Notes: generated by a model not told the origin, from the letters alone. DNA of 64,000 nucleotides from an uncultured Alphaproteobacteria bacterium (GCA_937931645.1 CALHAR010000005.1:62001-126000); one strand, 5' to 3'; positions 48,150 to 57,899 are shown, counted from the stretch's first letter. Numbers and translations are program-made.

Positions 48150-48341
48150 TTTTTAAGGTTAATGACTTTAGAAAGAAAACAACATGGTTATATTTTTAGT
48201 AAGCAGCAGTTTCATGACATATCTTCTTTATCGCTTGGTATGAGTGTTTTTATAGGGGCGAGGCCCCCCTCCCTCAATTTCCGGTGAACAAAAAGAGTAA
48301 CTCTAATAAAGAAATAAAATCAATATGTTATAGGGCATAAA
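48150..48341. other. Remainder of the 315-bp gap upstream of radA
   Basis: No recognisable gene. It holds a 19-codon hydrophobic reading frame at 48184-48243 with a poor ribosome site, and a short hairpin GGGGC-GAG-GCCCC (48255-48267) without a T-run. The radA leader follows. I could not fix the radA promoter. Confidence 0.3.
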
Positions 48342-49745
48342 ATGGGAAAATCATCGAAAAATTATGTTTGCCAGTCCTGTGGCAGTGTATCCTCCAAATG
48401 GTCGGGAAAATGCGAATCCTGTAGTGAATGGAACACAATTACAGAAGAAATTATCGAATCCTCTGCGCCCAAAGGTTTGGGTAATAAACGCAAAGGCAAT
48501 AATATTAATTTTGTGCCTTTGAAGGGTAGTACATCTGAGAAAAAACCACGCCACGTGACGGGGTTAGCAGAATTTGACCGCGTGACGGGTGGAGGGCTTG
48601 TTAATGGCTCTGCACTTCTTATCGGCGGTGACCCTGGGATTGGTAAGTCAACATTACTCTTACAAGTGGTTTGCAAACTCGCATTGGCGGGGAAGAAATG
48701 CATGTATGTTTCAGGTGAGGAGGCTGTTGATCAAGTCCGTTTACGCGCGCAACGCTTGGGGCTTGATAATGCTCCGGTGGAGCTAGCCTCGGCGACCTCT
48801 GTCCGTGATATTATTGCCAGCGTCGAAGGTGGCGGCGCAGACAGTCCTGATCTCCTTGTCATTGATTCTATTCAGACCATGTATGTTGACACTGTTGAAT
48901 CCGCTCCGGGGACGGTAACGCAAGTTCGAACATCGGCGCAGGAGCTTATCCGTGTTGCGAAGCGTCGTGGCATTTGTATTTTATTTGTTGGCCATGTCAC
49001 TAAAGATGGTCAAATTGCGGGGCCGCGCGTTCTTGAACATTTGGTTGATGCGGTACTTTATTTTGAAGGGGATAGGGGGCATCAATTCCGTATTCTACGT
49101 ACCGTGAAAAATCGTTTTGGGCCTACCGATGAAATTGGCGTTTTTGAAATGGCGCAAGAGGGTTTGGTTGAGGTCGCCAACCCGTCTGAGCTTTTTCTTG
49201 CCCAACGTCAGGAACATGTTGCGGGTAGTGCCGTCCTCGCTGGTCTTGAAGGGACGCGCCCTGTACTGGTGGAGGTACAGGCTCTGGTTGCGCCCTCTGC
49301 GCTGGGTAACCCACGCCGAGCGGTTATTGGGTGGGATTCCAACCGTTTGGCGATGGTGCTCGCGGTATTAGAGGCTAAATGTGGAGTTACTCTGTCTGAT
49401 TGCGATATCTTTTTGAACATAGCGGGTGGTATTCGTATTTCCGAACCTGCGGCTGACTTGGCTGTCGCCGCGGCTCTTATCAGTTCCCAAACAGGAAAAC
49501 CCGTGCAGGGGAATACTGTCTTTTTTGGCGAGGTTGGGCTGTCGGGCGAGATTCGTACCGTGTCACAACCTGACGTACGCATTAAAGAGGCCGCCAAACT
49601 CGGCTTTGAACAAGCCATGATTCCCTCTCCTCCTAAGCGTAAAAATCGCAATGGTAAAAAAGGTAGATATCCCCTAACGGTGCGTCAAATTGATCATCTT
49701 GATGACCTAGTGTCGCTGTTTTCTACCCAATTGCGGGCGGCTTAA
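48342..49745 (+). CDS. radA: DNA repair protein RadA
   Basis: A 467-residue branch-migration helicase. The N-terminal zinc finger is complete (Cys10, Cys13, Cys24, Cys27). The RecA-like ATPase has Walker A GGDPGIGKST (from 95), the RadA-specific KNRFGPTDEIGVFEM motif in the middle, and a C-terminal Lon-protease-like domain (about 290-450) without proteolytic function in this family. It processes recombination intermediates. AGGG lies before the ATG. A possible LexA operator is upstream. Confidence 0.97.
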   Translation: MGKSSKNYVCQSCGSVSSKWSGKCESCSEWNTITEEIIESSAPKGLGNKRKGNNINFVPLKGSTSEKKPRHVTGLAEFDRVTGGGLVNGSALLIGGDPGIGKSTLLLQVVCKLALAGKKCMYVSGEEAVDQVRLRAQRLGLDNAPVELASATSVRDIIASVEGGGADSPDLLVIDSIQTMYVDTVESAPGTVTQVRTSAQELIRVAKRRGICILFVGHVTKDGQIAGPRVLEHLVDAVLYFEGDRGHQFRILRTVKNRFGPTDEIGVFEMAQEGLVEVANPSELFLAQRQEHVAGSAVLAGLEGTRPVLVEVQALVAPSALGNPRRAVIGWDSNRLAMVLAVLEAKCGVTLSDCDIFLNIAGGIRISEPAADLAVAAALISSQTGKPVQGNTVFFGEVGLSGEIRTVSQPDVRIKEAAKLGFEQAMIPSPPKRKNRNGKKGRYPLTVRQIDHLDDLVSLFSTQLRAA

Positions 49746-49790
49746 ACTAAATTCTTGTAATCATGACATAAATTCCTTAAAACTAGCGCC

Positions 49791-50501
49791 ATGATTATTG
49801 ATCTCGTAGTAGGGGCGATTGCTCTCATTTCCGCTATAATTTCTTTTCTTCGTGGTTTCATCCGTGAAGTTCTGACAATTGCTGGCGTTGTTGCTGGATT
49901 CTTTGCGGCTGTCTTCTTTGGTCCAAAACTTTCTCCTGTTTTCGATAAATGGCTTGGCGTGACTGACGATTTAGAAGGTGCCAAAAAGCTCTTTGATATT
50001 ATTCCAATGAGCATTGTTGCCGATGTTTGTGCTTATGCAGTCGTCTTCATCTTCGTAGTCATCATCGTCTCAGTTATAAGCCATTTCACATCTGGCGCGG
50101 CAAAAGTAATGGGTTTAGGACCAATTGACCGTACGCTTGGTGTTATCTTTGGTGTTGTTCGCGCTGTCATATTACTTAGTCTGCTTTACTTGCCGTTTCA
50201 CTTATTAATGGATGAAGCAACAAAGACAGAATATTTTGGGGATAGCAAAACGCATTATTATATAGAAAAGACATCAGCTTTTATCGCGACATTTCTTCCA
50301 TCGTCTGATGAGGTTAAAGATAAGGTGGATGAAGCGTCAACCAACACTATTAAAGGTAAGCTGCTTGAAAATGATTTCCTTAAAGATGAGACTATTAAGT
50401 TAAAAGATAAAGTTTCAGTAAAAACCCAAGAGACAGGTTATGAGGAAGAACAACGTGATGAGCTTGAAGATCTTTTTGAAAAACCAAACTTTAATCAATA
50501 A
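49791..50501 (+). CDS. cvpA: CvpA family membrane protein
   Basis: A 236-residue protein with about four membrane helices in the first 145 residues (IIDLVVGAIALISAIISFLRGF at the start) and a charged C-terminal tail (about 165-236). In the family it is linked to colicin V production and purine synthesis, often upstream of purF as here. Recent work on relatives points to envelope homeostasis. No strong ribosome site is visible before the ATG. Confidence 0.9.
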   Translation: MIIDLVVGAIALISAIISFLRGFIREVLTIAGVVAGFFAAVFFGPKLSPVFDKWLGVTDDLEGAKKLFDIIPMSIVADVCAYAVVFIFVVIIVSVISHFTSGAAKVMGLGPIDRTLGVIFGVVRAVILLSLLYLPFHLLMDEATKTEYFGDSKTHYYIEKTSAFIATFLPSSDEVKDKVDEASTNTIKGKLLENDFLKDETIKLKDKVSVKTQETGYEEEQRDELEDLFEKPNFNQ

Positions 50502-50513
50502 AAGAGAAAAAAT

Positions 50514-52031
50514 ATGTGCGGCATAGTTGGAATATTCGGACATCAACCAGTCAACCAAGATATCTATGACGCGCTTACGGTTCTGCAACATCGTGGGCAA
50601 GATGCAGCAGGTATAGCGACGGAAGATAATGGTAAGTTCTACTTAAGAAAAAGTAACGGCCTTGTGCGCGATGTCTTTCATACACGTCATATGACGCAAC
50701 TGAAAGGACATGTGGGCATTGGTCACGTCCGTTACCCAACCGCAGGTGGTACGTCTTGCGCGGAAAGCCAACCGCTCTACGTTAATTCTCCTTATGGTAT
50801 CGTGCTGGCGCATAATGGAAATCTAACCAATCATGAACATCTTGCTCAAGAACTTTTTGAAGCCGATCACCGTCACTTAAACACAAATTCAGATTCTGAA
50901 GTATTATTAAATATATTAGCGCATGAGCTTCAATCTCAAAATAAGTTTAACCTGAAAAAAGATGATATTTTCTCAGCCGTTGAGGGGCTGCATAAACGTT
51001 GCCGCGGTGCGTATGCCGTGGTTGTTAATATTGCCGGTCATGGTCTTTTGGGCTTTCGTGATCCAAATGGTATTCGCCCCCTTATTTACGGTCAACGTAA
51101 GGTGAAAGACGGTGAGGTGGAGCATATGTTGGCTTCTGAAAGCGTTGCGCTTGATGCTCTTGGCTTTGAAACTGTGCGTGATTTAGAGCCGGGGGAGATG
51201 ATCTATATTGATAAAAACGGTAATCAATCATCACATACGCCTAAGGTTAAGCGTGAGTTTACGCCGTGCATTTTTGAACATGTGTATTTTGCGCGTCCAG
51301 ATTCAATTATTGATGGAAGTTCTGTCTATAAAGCGCGAGTACGTATGGGTGAATATCTAGCGGATAAAATATTACGCGAATGGCCAGATCATGACATTGA
51401 TGTTGTCATTCCTATTCCTGAATCTAGCCGTCCAAGTGCCATGGAATTGGCCGTACGTTTGGGTTTAAAGTTCCGTGAAGGCTTTGTAAAAAATCGTTAT
51501 ATTGGCCGGACATTTATTATGCCAGGTCAAGGAGAACGTAAAAAATCAGTGAAGCAAAAGCTCAATCCACTAGAATTAGAATTCCAAGACAAAAACGTTT
51601 TACTTGTTGATGATTCAATTGTACGTGGAACGACCAGTCAGCAAATTGTTGATATGGCCCGTAAGGCAGGAGCGAAAAAAGTTTATTTTGCGTCCGCCGC
51701 ACCGCCAATTCGTTACCCGAATGTCTATGGAATTGATATGCCTGTTAAGGCCGAACTTGTCGCACATGGTAAAACAGAGGAAGAAATTGAAAAAGAAATT
51801 GGAGCAGATAAATTATTTTTTCAAGATTTAAACGATTTAATTCGCGCTGTTGTGCCGAGCGATGAAGAAGTTGATGAACATAAATTTGATTGCTCTGTTT
51901 TTGATGGAAAATATATCACAGGGGATATTGATGAAGCCTATCTTAATCATATAGAAGAGCTTCGTAATGATAAGGCCAAAAACGGCAATGATAATAAAGT
52001 TGAACTGACAGATGTCAGCGAAAATTTCTAA
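50514..52031 (+). CDS. purF: Amidophosphoribosyltransferase
   Basis: A 505-residue enzyme of the first committed purine step. It begins MCGIVGIFG, so Cys2 becomes the N-terminal nucleophile after Met removal and there is no propeptide. The glutaminase domain (about 1-235) includes GHVRYPTAG. The phosphoribosyltransferase domain has [14 protein letters not shown] (PRPP-binding loop, about 364-377). The C-terminal tail after residue 450 is acidic and lysine-rich. It follows cvpA by 12 bp. Confidence 0.97.
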   Translation: MCGIVGIFGHQPVNQDIYDALTVLQHRGQDAAGIATEDNGKFYLRKSNGLVRDVFHTRHMTQLKGHVGIGHVRYPTAGGTSCAESQPLYVNSPYGIVLAHNGNLTNHEHLAQELFEADHRHLNTNSDSEVLLNILAHELQSQNKFNLKKDDIFSAVEGLHKRCRGAYAVVVNIAGHGLLGFRDPNGIRPLIYGQRKVKDGEVEHMLASESVALDALGFETVRDLEPGEMIYIDKNGNQSSHTPKVKREFTPCIFEHVYFARPDSIIDGSSVYKARVRMGEYLADKILREWPDHDIDVVIPIPESSRPSAMELAVRLGLKFREGFVKNRYIGRTFIMPGQGERKKSVKQKLNPLELEFQDKNVLLVDDSIVRGTTSQQIVDMARKAGAKKVYFASAAPPIRYPNVYGIDMPVKAELVAHGKTEEEIEKEIGADKLFFQDLNDLIRAVVPSDEEVDEHKFDCSVFDGKYITGDIDEAYLNHIEELRNDKAKNGNDNKVELTDVSENF

Positions 52032-52040
52032 GCGCTTTTG

Positions 52041-52751
52041 ATGGGGCATGATTTAACAGGAAAGATTGCGCTGATAACAGGGGCATCCAAAGGCATTGGC
52101 GCCGCTGTGGCTAAGGCTTACGCGAAAGCTGGCGCTCAGGTTATTTTGATGGCGCGTAACAAATCTGCCCTTGAAAAAATTGATGATGAAATCCGCGAAC
52201 TTGGTGGGCAGGCGACCTTGATGCCACTTGATCTTATGCGTTTAGATGATTTAGAAAATCTTGGGCAAGTTTTATATCAGAAATTTGGACAGCTTGATAT
52301 TTTTGTAGGGAATGCAGGGATTTTAGGAACATTAGGTCCTTTACCACAAATTAGTGCGCGTGAATTTCAGCATGTGATAGATACAAATTTATCTGCTAAT
52401 TTTAGGCTGATAAAAACGCTTGATCCTTTGTTACAAAAATCAGAGGCGGGACGTGTTATTTTTGTATCCACCGGTGCCGATATCGTAAAAGGTCATGCGT
52501 ATTGGGGAAGCTATGCGGTGAGTAAGGCGGCACTAGAAACAATGGCACGTATATATGCCGCAGAAAATGAGAAGAAGAGTTTAAAAGTTAATATTATAGA
52601 CCCCGTACGGGTTCGTACGGATATGCGCGCCTCTGCTAAACCAGGGGAAGACCCGATGAGCTTGCCTCATCCCGATGATATTACAAATGTATTTTTAGAC
52701 TTAGCATCACCTGACTGTCAGGTGAATGGTGAAACTCTGCGCGGAAAGTAG
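52041..52751 (+). CDS. Short-chain dehydrogenase/reductase
   Basis: A 236-residue classical SDR: TGASKGIG near residue 13, the MARN cofactor loop, NAGI near residue 90, catalytic Ser in FVSTGAD and YAVSK. It starts at the ATG at 52041; a TTG one codon earlier is possible. The NADP-favouring arginine in the loop is visible. The substrate is unknown. It lies nine bases after purF and six before a VOC protein gene, so it may be on the purF transcript. Confidence 0.88.
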   Translation: MGHDLTGKIALITGASKGIGAAVAKAYAKAGAQVILMARNKSALEKIDDEIRELGGQATLMPLDLMRLDDLENLGQVLYQKFGQLDIFVGNAGILGTLGPLPQISAREFQHVIDTNLSANFRLIKTLDPLLQKSEAGRVIFVSTGADIVKGHAYWGSYAVSKAALETMARIYAAENEKKSLKVNIIDPVRVRTDMRASAKPGEDPMSLPHPDDITNVFLDLASPDCQVNGETLRGK

Positions 52752-52757
52752 TAAGTA

Positions 52758-53180
52758 ATGATAAAATACCCCCTTCTAGTCCCAGAGTTCGAAGTTTCTA
52801 ATATAGAAAAAACGAAACAAGTTTATATTGATATTTTTGGTTTCGTTGTAAGTTTTGAGAGACCAGAAGAGAAGTTTGCTTATATGGAGCGTGGAGATAT
52901 CCATATTATGTTAGAAGAAGCGACAGGCCCAGGGCGGCGTTTTCATGTTGCAGATTTAGAATATCCTTATGGCCGCGGCATTAACTTCCAAATAGAAATT
53001 GACGATGTTGATGTCGTTTATGAACGTATTCAGCGGTCAGATTTAAAGATACACATTCCTATGGAAGAACGTTGGTATAGAAGGAAAAACGTCGAATTAG
53101 GTAACCGTCAGTTTGTTGTTTGTGACCCTGATGGATATTTATTACGTTTCTTTACGGATATTGGTGAGCGTCAGGCATAA
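52758..53180 (+). CDS. VOC superfamily protein (bleomycin-resistance-like)
   Basis: A 140-residue single-domain VOC protein. It has the paired beta-alpha-beta pattern (LLVPEFEVSNIEKTKQVYIDIFGFVVSFE and INFQIEIDDVDVVYERI) and the ending FVVCDPDGYLLRFF. This arrangement resembles bleomycin-binding proteins, but most such chromosomal genes have no drug-related role. It ends at a bidirectional terminator facing rplQ. Confidence 0.85.
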   Translation: MIKYPLLVPEFEVSNIEKTKQVYIDIFGFVVSFERPEEKFAYMERGDIHIMLEEATGPGRRFHVADLEYPYGRGINFQIEIDDVDVVYERIQRSDLKIHIPMEERWYRRKNVELGNRQFVVCDPDGYLLRFFTDIGERQA

Positions 53181-53210
53181 AAAAACGGGCTATAAAGCTC
53201 GCTTTTATAA
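53178..53210. terminator. Bidirectional terminator between the VOC gene and rplQ
   Basis: CGGGCT (53186-53191) pairs with AGCTCG (53196-53201) with one G-U pair. An A-run lies on the left and a T-rich run on the right, so both the plus-strand VOC transcript and the minus-strand rplQ transcript meet a stem followed by Ts. Confidence 0.7.
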
Positions 53211-53226
53211 TTATTTTGTTTGGAAA

Positions 53227-53691
53227 TTATGCAGCCGCTGCTTTTTTCTTTGGTGCTTTTGCTTCAACTGCTTCTTCAATGGCCTCGTCTGCATCATCAA
53301 AAACAGGGCCACTATCTAGACCTTTGGCACTTTCATCACGATCAACAAGCTCAATAACAGCCATTGGCGCGTTATCACCATAACGGAAACCCGCTTTCAT
53401 AATACGGATATAGCCGCCATTACGGTCTTTGTAGCGCTCACCCAATGTATCAAAAAGCTTTCTGATTTGGCTTTGGTCACGCATTTTGCTCATCGCTAGA
53501 CGCTCATTGGCTAAACCACCTTTTTTACCCAAAGTAATAAGCTTTTCTACGAACGGACGTAAGTCTTTTGCTTTTGGCAAAGTCGTTACAATTTGCTCAT
53601 GCTTTACTAAGGCCGCAGCCATATTGGCAAACATTGCCTTACGGTGAGGTGAGGTTCTGTTTAGTTTTCTTTGTTTTATACCGTGTTTCAT
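53227..53691 (-). CDS. rplQ: 50S ribosomal protein L17
   Basis: A 154-residue L17. The core (1-120) has [34 protein letters not shown] and [31 protein letters not shown]-terminal extension (about 125-154), rich in Asp/Glu, Ala and Lys, is longer than in E. coli but common in alphaproteobacteria. It is the last gene of the alpha-operon, separated from rpoA by a 117-bp interval with complementary RNA segments. Confidence 0.97.
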   Translation of the reverse strand: MKHGIKQRKLNRTSPHRKAMFANMAAALVKHEQIVTTLPKAKDLRPFVEKLITLGKKGGLANERLAMSKMRDQSQIRKLFDTLGERYKDRNGGYIRIMKAGFRYGDNAPMAVIELVDRDESAKGLDSGPVFDDADEAIEEAVEAKAPKKKAAAA

Positions 53692-53709
53692 AGTTAGTCA
53701 TCCATCTTT

Positions 53710-53792
53710 ATATTCTGACGTCGTTATTCACTTCTAAGGTAGTAAATCTACCCGTTGTCGTTCATGCCTAGCCAGAATACAAAGCTGAACGA
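53710..53792 (-). promoter_or_regulatory. Possible structured RNA (pseudoknot-like) between rpoA and rplQ
   Basis: Three sets of perfectly complementary segments are present: TATTCTG (53710-53716) with CAGAATA (53772-53778), GTCGTTCA (53756-53763) with TGAACGAC (53785-53792), and GGTAG with CTACC (53737-53751). The first two interleave, so both can form only as a pseudoknot. The element would lie in the rplQ leader. Confidence 0.35.
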
Positions 53793-53808
53793 CTATAATT
53801 TATCAAAA

Positions 53809-54831
53809 CTAAGCGCTGAACGGGTCGTCCAATTTCTTTGCTAGCTCTTCAATGTTTTCTGGTGGCCATCCTTCAACCTGCATACCCAAGTGGATACCCA
53901 TATTGGTAAGAACTTCCTTGATTTCGTTTAGTGACTTACGACCAAAGTTCGGTGTACGTAGCATGTCGCTCTCGCTTTTTTGAACCAAGTCACCAATATA
54001 AATGATATTGTCGTTTTTCAAGCAGTTTGCTGAACGAACAGAAAGCTCAAGCTCTTCAACTTTACGAAGAAGATTACGGTTGAATGGTAGCTCATCCGCT
54101 TCATCTTTTTCTTGTGCTGTTTCAGGCTCATCAAAGTTTACAAATACTTGTAATTGATCTTGAAGGATACGTGCAGCAAAGGCCACCGCATCTTCAGGTG
54201 AAATAACACCGTTTGTTTCGATTGCTAATGTTAGCTTGTCGTAGTCTGTGATTTGACCAACACGTGTATCTTCAACTTCGTAAGAAACTTTACGAACAGG
54301 TGAGAAAACACTATCCACTGGAATAAGACCAACAGGGCATTCTTCAGGACGGTTTTGTGCCGCAGGGCGGTAACCTTTACCTGTATTTACTGTCATTTCC
54401 ATGTTTAATTTCGCGCCTTTATCAAGCGTACAAATAACAAGGTCAGGATTCATGATTTCAATATCCGCACCGGCTTCGATCATTCCTGCTGTTACTTCAC
54501 AAGGGCCTTCTGCGTTTAAACGCATTTTCTTAGGGCCTTCAACATGCATACGAACCGCAATCGCTTTTACATTCAATACGATATCAGTAACGTCTTCGCG
54601 AACACCTTCGATAGAAGAGAATTCATGTAAAACACCATCAATTTGGATAGCGGTAACCGCCGCCCCTTGAAGAGAAGACAAAAGAAGACGACGAAGCGCG
54701 TTTCCTAATGTTAAGCCGAAGCCACGCTCTAATGGTTCTGCAACAATTTTACCGTTAACCTGTGAATTAGATCCGTGGTTAACTTCTACTGTTGAGGGTT
54801 TAATTAATTCCTGCCAATTTTTATATATCAA
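53809..54831 (-). CDS. rpoA: RNA polymerase alpha subunit
   Basis: A 340-residue alpha subunit. The N-terminal domain (about 20-235) has [28 protein letters not shown] linker leads to the C-terminal domain (about 265-325) with [15 protein letters not shown] and [12 protein letters not shown]. The conserved alphaproteobacterial start [12 protein letters not shown] aligns with a TTG codon at 54831, preceded by AAGGAT. So the gene starts with TTG; no ATG lies nearby in frame. It follows rpsK by 42 bp. Confidence 0.97.
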   Translation of the reverse strand: MIYKNWQELIKPSTVEVNHGSNSQVNGKIVAEPLERGFGLTLGNALRRLLLSSLQGAAVTAIQIDGVLHEFSSIEGVREDVTDIVLNVKAIAVRMHVEGPKKMRLNAEGPCEVTAGMIEAGADIEIMNPDLVICTLDKGAKLNMEMTVNTGKGYRPAAQNRPEECPVGLIPVDSVFSPVRKVSYEVEDTRVGQITDYDKLTLAIETNGVISPEDAVAFAARILQDQLQVFVNFDEPETAQEKDEADELPFNRNLLRKVEELELSVRSANCLKNDNIIYIGDLVQKSESDMLRTPNFGRKSLNEIKEVLTNMGIHLGMQVEGWPPENIEELAKKLDDPFSA

Positions 54832-54873
54832 AGTCTTATCCTTTCAAGCTTGTGAAATCTTACTTTTTATTCA

Positions 54874-55266
54874 TTACACGCGACGACGTTTCGATGGTCG
54901 TGCGCCGTTATGTGGTATCGGGGTAATATCTTTAATAGATTTAATGGTAAAGCCGATCGCGCTGAGGGCACGTAGAGCTGATTCACGCCCTGAACCAGGT
55001 CCTTTTACTTTTACATCTAATTCTTTCATCCCATGTTCTTGTGCTTTGCGACCTGCATCTTCAGCAGCCATTTGCGCAGCATATGGGGTTGATTTACGAG
55101 AGCCTTTAAAACCCATCATTCCTGCAGAAGACCATGAAACCGCGTTCCCTTGTGCATCTGTGATAGTAATGATTGTGTTGTTAAAGCTAGAATATACGTG
55201 AACTTCGCCAGACGTAATATTCTTTTTAATCTTTTTCTTTGTTACTTTAGCTGATGGTTTAGCCAT
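54874..55266 (-). CDS. rpsK: 30S ribosomal protein S11
   Basis: A 130-residue S11 with [52 protein letters not shown] and the final [31 protein letters not shown] precedes its ATG. It forms part of the 30S platform. It lies between rpsM and rpoA; rpsD, present in the E. coli alpha-operon, is absent here. Confidence 0.98.
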   Translation of the reverse strand: MAKPSAKVTKKKIKKNITSGEVHVYSSFNNTIITITDAQGNAVSWSSAGMMGFKGSRKSTPYAAQMAAEDAGRKAQEHGMKELDVKVKGPGSGRESALRALSAIGFTIKSIKDITPIPHNGARPSKRRRV

Positions 55267-55303
55267 AATTTTATTCCTTTTCCGCTTTTATTGTCCGTGA
55301 CCG

Positions 55304-55684
55304 TTATTTACCAACTTGCTTTTTACCAGCAATTGGCTTGGCCGGACCTTTACGGGTACGGGCATTTGTTTTTGTTCTCTGTCCACGAACAGGCAAATGT
55401 TTACGGTGACGTAAGCCACGGTAACAAGCCATATCCATTAAACGCTTGATATTCATAGAAACTTCACGACGAAGGTCACCTTCGATTTTGTAAGTGTCTG
55501 AATCAATTTCAGCACGAATTTGATTGAGCTCATCTTCGCTCAATTCATTCATTCTACGTTTTGGGTCAATTCCTGTTGCAGCACAGATATCATGAGAAAA
55601 TTTACGGCCAATACCATAAATTGACGTTAATGCGATCCATACTGGCTTGCGGTCAGGGACGTTTACACCTGCGATACGGGCCAT
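55304..55684 (-). CDS. rpsM: 30S ribosomal protein S13
   Basis: A 126-residue S13 with the start [30 protein letters not shown] and the end [24 protein letters not shown]. It contacts the 50S subunit and the P-site tRNA. AAGGAAG precedes the ATG. A near-consensus promoter and three hairpins lie in the 212-bp leader, so it heads its own transcript although adk and secY lie just upstream. Confidence 0.98.
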   Translation of the reverse strand: MARIAGVNVPDRKPVWIALTSIYGIGRKFSHDICAATGIDPKRRMNELSEDELNQIRAEIDSDTYKIEGDLRREVSMNIKRLMDMACYRGLRHRKHLPVRGQRTKTNARTRKGPAKPIAGKKQVGK

Positions 55685-55711
55685 GTTTGCTTCCTTTTTT
55701 ATGCTGTCATA

Positions 55712-55817
55712 CGGGTAAAACCCGAAGACATGTTAAAGTTTGATCATTTCAATCAGAACCGTAATACCGGTTCCTTAACCACCAAAACCCTAATATTTCC
55801 GTACTTTTTATGAGTAC
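55712..55817 (-). promoter_or_regulatory. Structured leader of the rpsM operon
   Basis: Three perfect hairpins lie in the leader: GTACT/AGTAC (55801-55817), GAACCG/CGGTTC (55756-55773) and CGGGT/ACCCG (55712-55724). The last is about 28 bases from the rpsM start. Ribosomal-protein autoregulation is plausible but unproven. Confidence 0.4.
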
Positions 55818-55849
55818 TGCAAACAAGCTAGAGGCTTCAGATTGGCCGC

Positions 55850-55877
55850 ATTATAGGAATTATGCTTTATAAGTCAA
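55850..55877 (-). promoter_or_regulatory. Strong promoter for rpsM-rpsK-rpoA-rplQ
   Basis: On the minus strand TTGACT (55872-55877), a 16-bp spacer and the consensus TATAAT (55850-55855) give the best promoter match in the window. It lies between the adk stop and rpsM and predicts a leader of about 160 nt. Confidence 0.75.
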
Positions 55878-55896
55878 TAGCTATTTTAAGCAGAAT

Positions 55897-56478
55897 TTAC
55901 GAATTAATATCGTCCGCTAAAACCGCCTCAAGCTGCATGGTGACTTCATCGACGGGGCGCATGCCATCAATGGCTATCACGATGCCTTGTACCTTATAGT
56001 AAGGGAGGACTTCGGCCGAATAACTTCTATATTGCTCAAGGCGGACTTTCATGGCCTCTACAGTGTCATCCGAACGACCTTCTTCGACGGCACGCTTTTT
56101 AATGCGGTCTAAGAGAGCGGTATCATCAACTTGAAGTTCTAATACCAAATCAATTTTTGCGTTTTTTTCTTTGAGCATCACACCCAGTGCTTCGGCTTGC
56201 GCATGTGTGCGGGGGAAGCCATCAAAGATAAAACCTCTGGCTTTTGGGTTCTTCTCCATATTATCGGCGATCATACCAATAACAATTTCATCAGAGACCA
56301 GCTTGCCAGCATCCATGATTTCTTTGGCTTGTAGGCCTAAATCTGTGCCTTGTGCAATCTGCGCCCGAAGCATATCGCCTGTTGAAAGCTGTTTCAGACC
56401 ATATTTAGCTTCCATGATCTTGGCTTGGGTGCCCTTACCTGCCGCAGGAGGGCCAAAGAAAATAACGTTAAAAGACAT
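55897..56478 (-). CDS. adk: Adenylate kinase
   Basis: A 193-residue short-form adenylate kinase. It has the P-loop GPPAAGKGTQAK (about 9-20), STGDMLRAQI and GFIFDGFPRTHAQAEAL. The LID region is short (RAVEEGRSDDTVEAMKVRL) with no zinc cysteines, as in many alphaproteobacteria. It balances AMP, ADP and ATP. The position between secY and rpsM is conserved. Confidence 0.97.
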   Translation of the reverse strand: MSFNVIFFGPPAAGKGTQAKIMEAKYGLKQLSTGDMLRAQIAQGTDLGLQAKEIMDAGKLVSDEIVIGMIADNMEKNPKARGFIFDGFPRTHAQAEALGVMLKEKNAKIDLVLELQVDDTALLDRIKKRAVEEGRSDDTVEAMKVRLEQYRSYSAEVLPYYKVQGIVIAIDGMRPVDEVTMQLEAVLADDINS

Positions 56479-56540
56479 TTTAAAACTCCGTTTTAACCGC
56501 TGTCATGTCGCGCGGGCAGTGATTGATGCTTATTTTTAAG

Positions 56541-57899
56541 TTACCGCCTTCTTTGACGCCCTTTTGTACCACCAAGCTTTGATTTCTTCATCAGTCCCTC
56601 ATATTGATGGGCAATCAAATGAGAATGAATTTGAGCAACCGTATCCATGGTGACCGTGACAACAATAAGAAGCGATGTTCCGCCAAAATAAAACGGCATG
56701 CTATATTTTGAAATCATAAATTCAGGCAACAAACAAATAAAGACTAGATAAAGTCCACCAACCGCGGTTATACGCGTCAGGACGTAATCAAGGTAATCTG
56801 ATGTACTTTTACCTGGGCGCATGCCTGGAATAAACCCACCATGCTTTTGTAGCATTTCTGCGTTTTCTTCAGGGTTAAATACAATCGCTGTGTAGAAAAA
56901 GGCAAAGAATAAGACCAGCGCCCCATAAAGGATCATATAAATTGGTTGCCCATGTTGTAGGTAGCGCGCAATAGAGGCGGTAAAGTCTCCGCCATCGGCG
57001 CCACTAAAGCCGACGATTGTAAGCGGAAGCAAGAGCAAAGAAGAGGCAAAAATTGGTGGAATAACACCAGACGTATTCAGTTTTAAGGGAATATGGTTTT
57101 GTTGTCCCATTTGCATTTGGTTGCCTTGTTGGCGTTTTGGATACTGGACGACGACCTTTCTTTGTGCGCGTTCAAAGTAAACGATAATAACAATAACACC
57201 AATAATCATGGCAGTAAGCGCAAGAAGCTCAATCGGGTTAAACTGACCTTGGCGGCCAAGTTCTAATGTTGAACCAATGGCGCGTGGTAATTCGGCGACA
57301 ATCCCCGCGAAGATGATTAAAGAGATACCATTACCAATCCCACGTTGTGTTATTTGCTCACCCAGCCACATTAAGAAAACTGTACCCCCAACAATTGTGA
57401 TGACGGTTGAGGCGCGGAAGAAAAGACCAGGATCAATGACGGCAGCGCCCGCTGAGCTTTGCATACCTTCAAGACCAACCGCCAAGCCATAGGCCTGAAC
57501 AGAAGCCAAAAGCACCGTTAAGTACCGTGTATATTGGTTGATTTTCGTACGGCCAGATTCGCCTTCTTTTTTAATTTTTTCAAGTTGGGGAGACATAGCG
57601 GCCGCCAACTGCATAATAATAGATGCTGAAATATAAGGCATAATATTTAAGGCAAAAACGGTCATACGTTGCAACGCACCCCCAGAGAACATGTTAAGCA
57701 TGTCCAAAATACCGCCGCCTTTTTGGGAATAAATTTCCTTCCAAATCACAGGGTCAATACCTGGAACGGGGATGTAAGTCCCTAAACGATAGATAACCAA
57801 AGCCCCAAGAACAAATAAAATTCTTTGTTTTAGTTCCGTTGCTTTGGAGAAAGATCCCCAGTTCGCATTTTTTGCAAGTTGTTCAACAGCTGATGACAT
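56541..57899 (-). CDS. secY: Preprotein translocase subunit SecY
   Basis: A 452-residue translocation channel with ten membrane helices. Family blocks are YRLGTYIPVPGIDP, NIMPYISASIIMQL (plug-proximal), KIKKEGESGRTKINQYTRY, ITQRGIGNGISLIIF and the C-terminal MGQQN/NTSGVIPPIFASS region. Upstream, rplO is not present: an htrA gene diverges instead, so the ribosomal spc operon is broken just before secY. A candidate promoter TTGTTT-17-TATACC lies at 57929-57957. Confidence 0.97.
   Translation of the reverse strand: MSSAVEQLAKNANWGSFSKATELKQRILFVLGALVIYRLGTYIPVPGIDPVIWKEIYSQKGGGILDMLNMFSGGALQRMTVFALNIMPYISASIIMQLAAAMSPQLEKIKKEGESGRTKINQYTRYLTVLLASVQAYGLAVGLEGMQSSAGAAVIDPGLFFRASTVITIVGGTVFLMWLGEQITQRGIGNGISLIIFAGIVAELPRAIGSTLELGRQGQFNPIELLALTAMIIGVIVIIVYFERAQRKVVVQYPKRQQGNQMQMGQQNHIPLKLNTSGVIPPIFASSLLLLPLTIVGFSGADGGDFTASIARYLQHGQPIYMILYGALVLFFAFFYTAIVFNPEENAEMLQKHGGFIPGMRPGKSTSDYLDYVLTRITAVGGLYLVFICLLPEFMISKYSMPFYFGGTSLLIVVTVTMDTVAQIHSHLIAHQYEGLMKKSKLGGTKGRQRRR

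Noticed and set aside
48255-48267. GGGGC-GAG-GCCCC hairpin upstream of radA
   Set aside because: Three-base loop and no T-run, so not called as a terminator.
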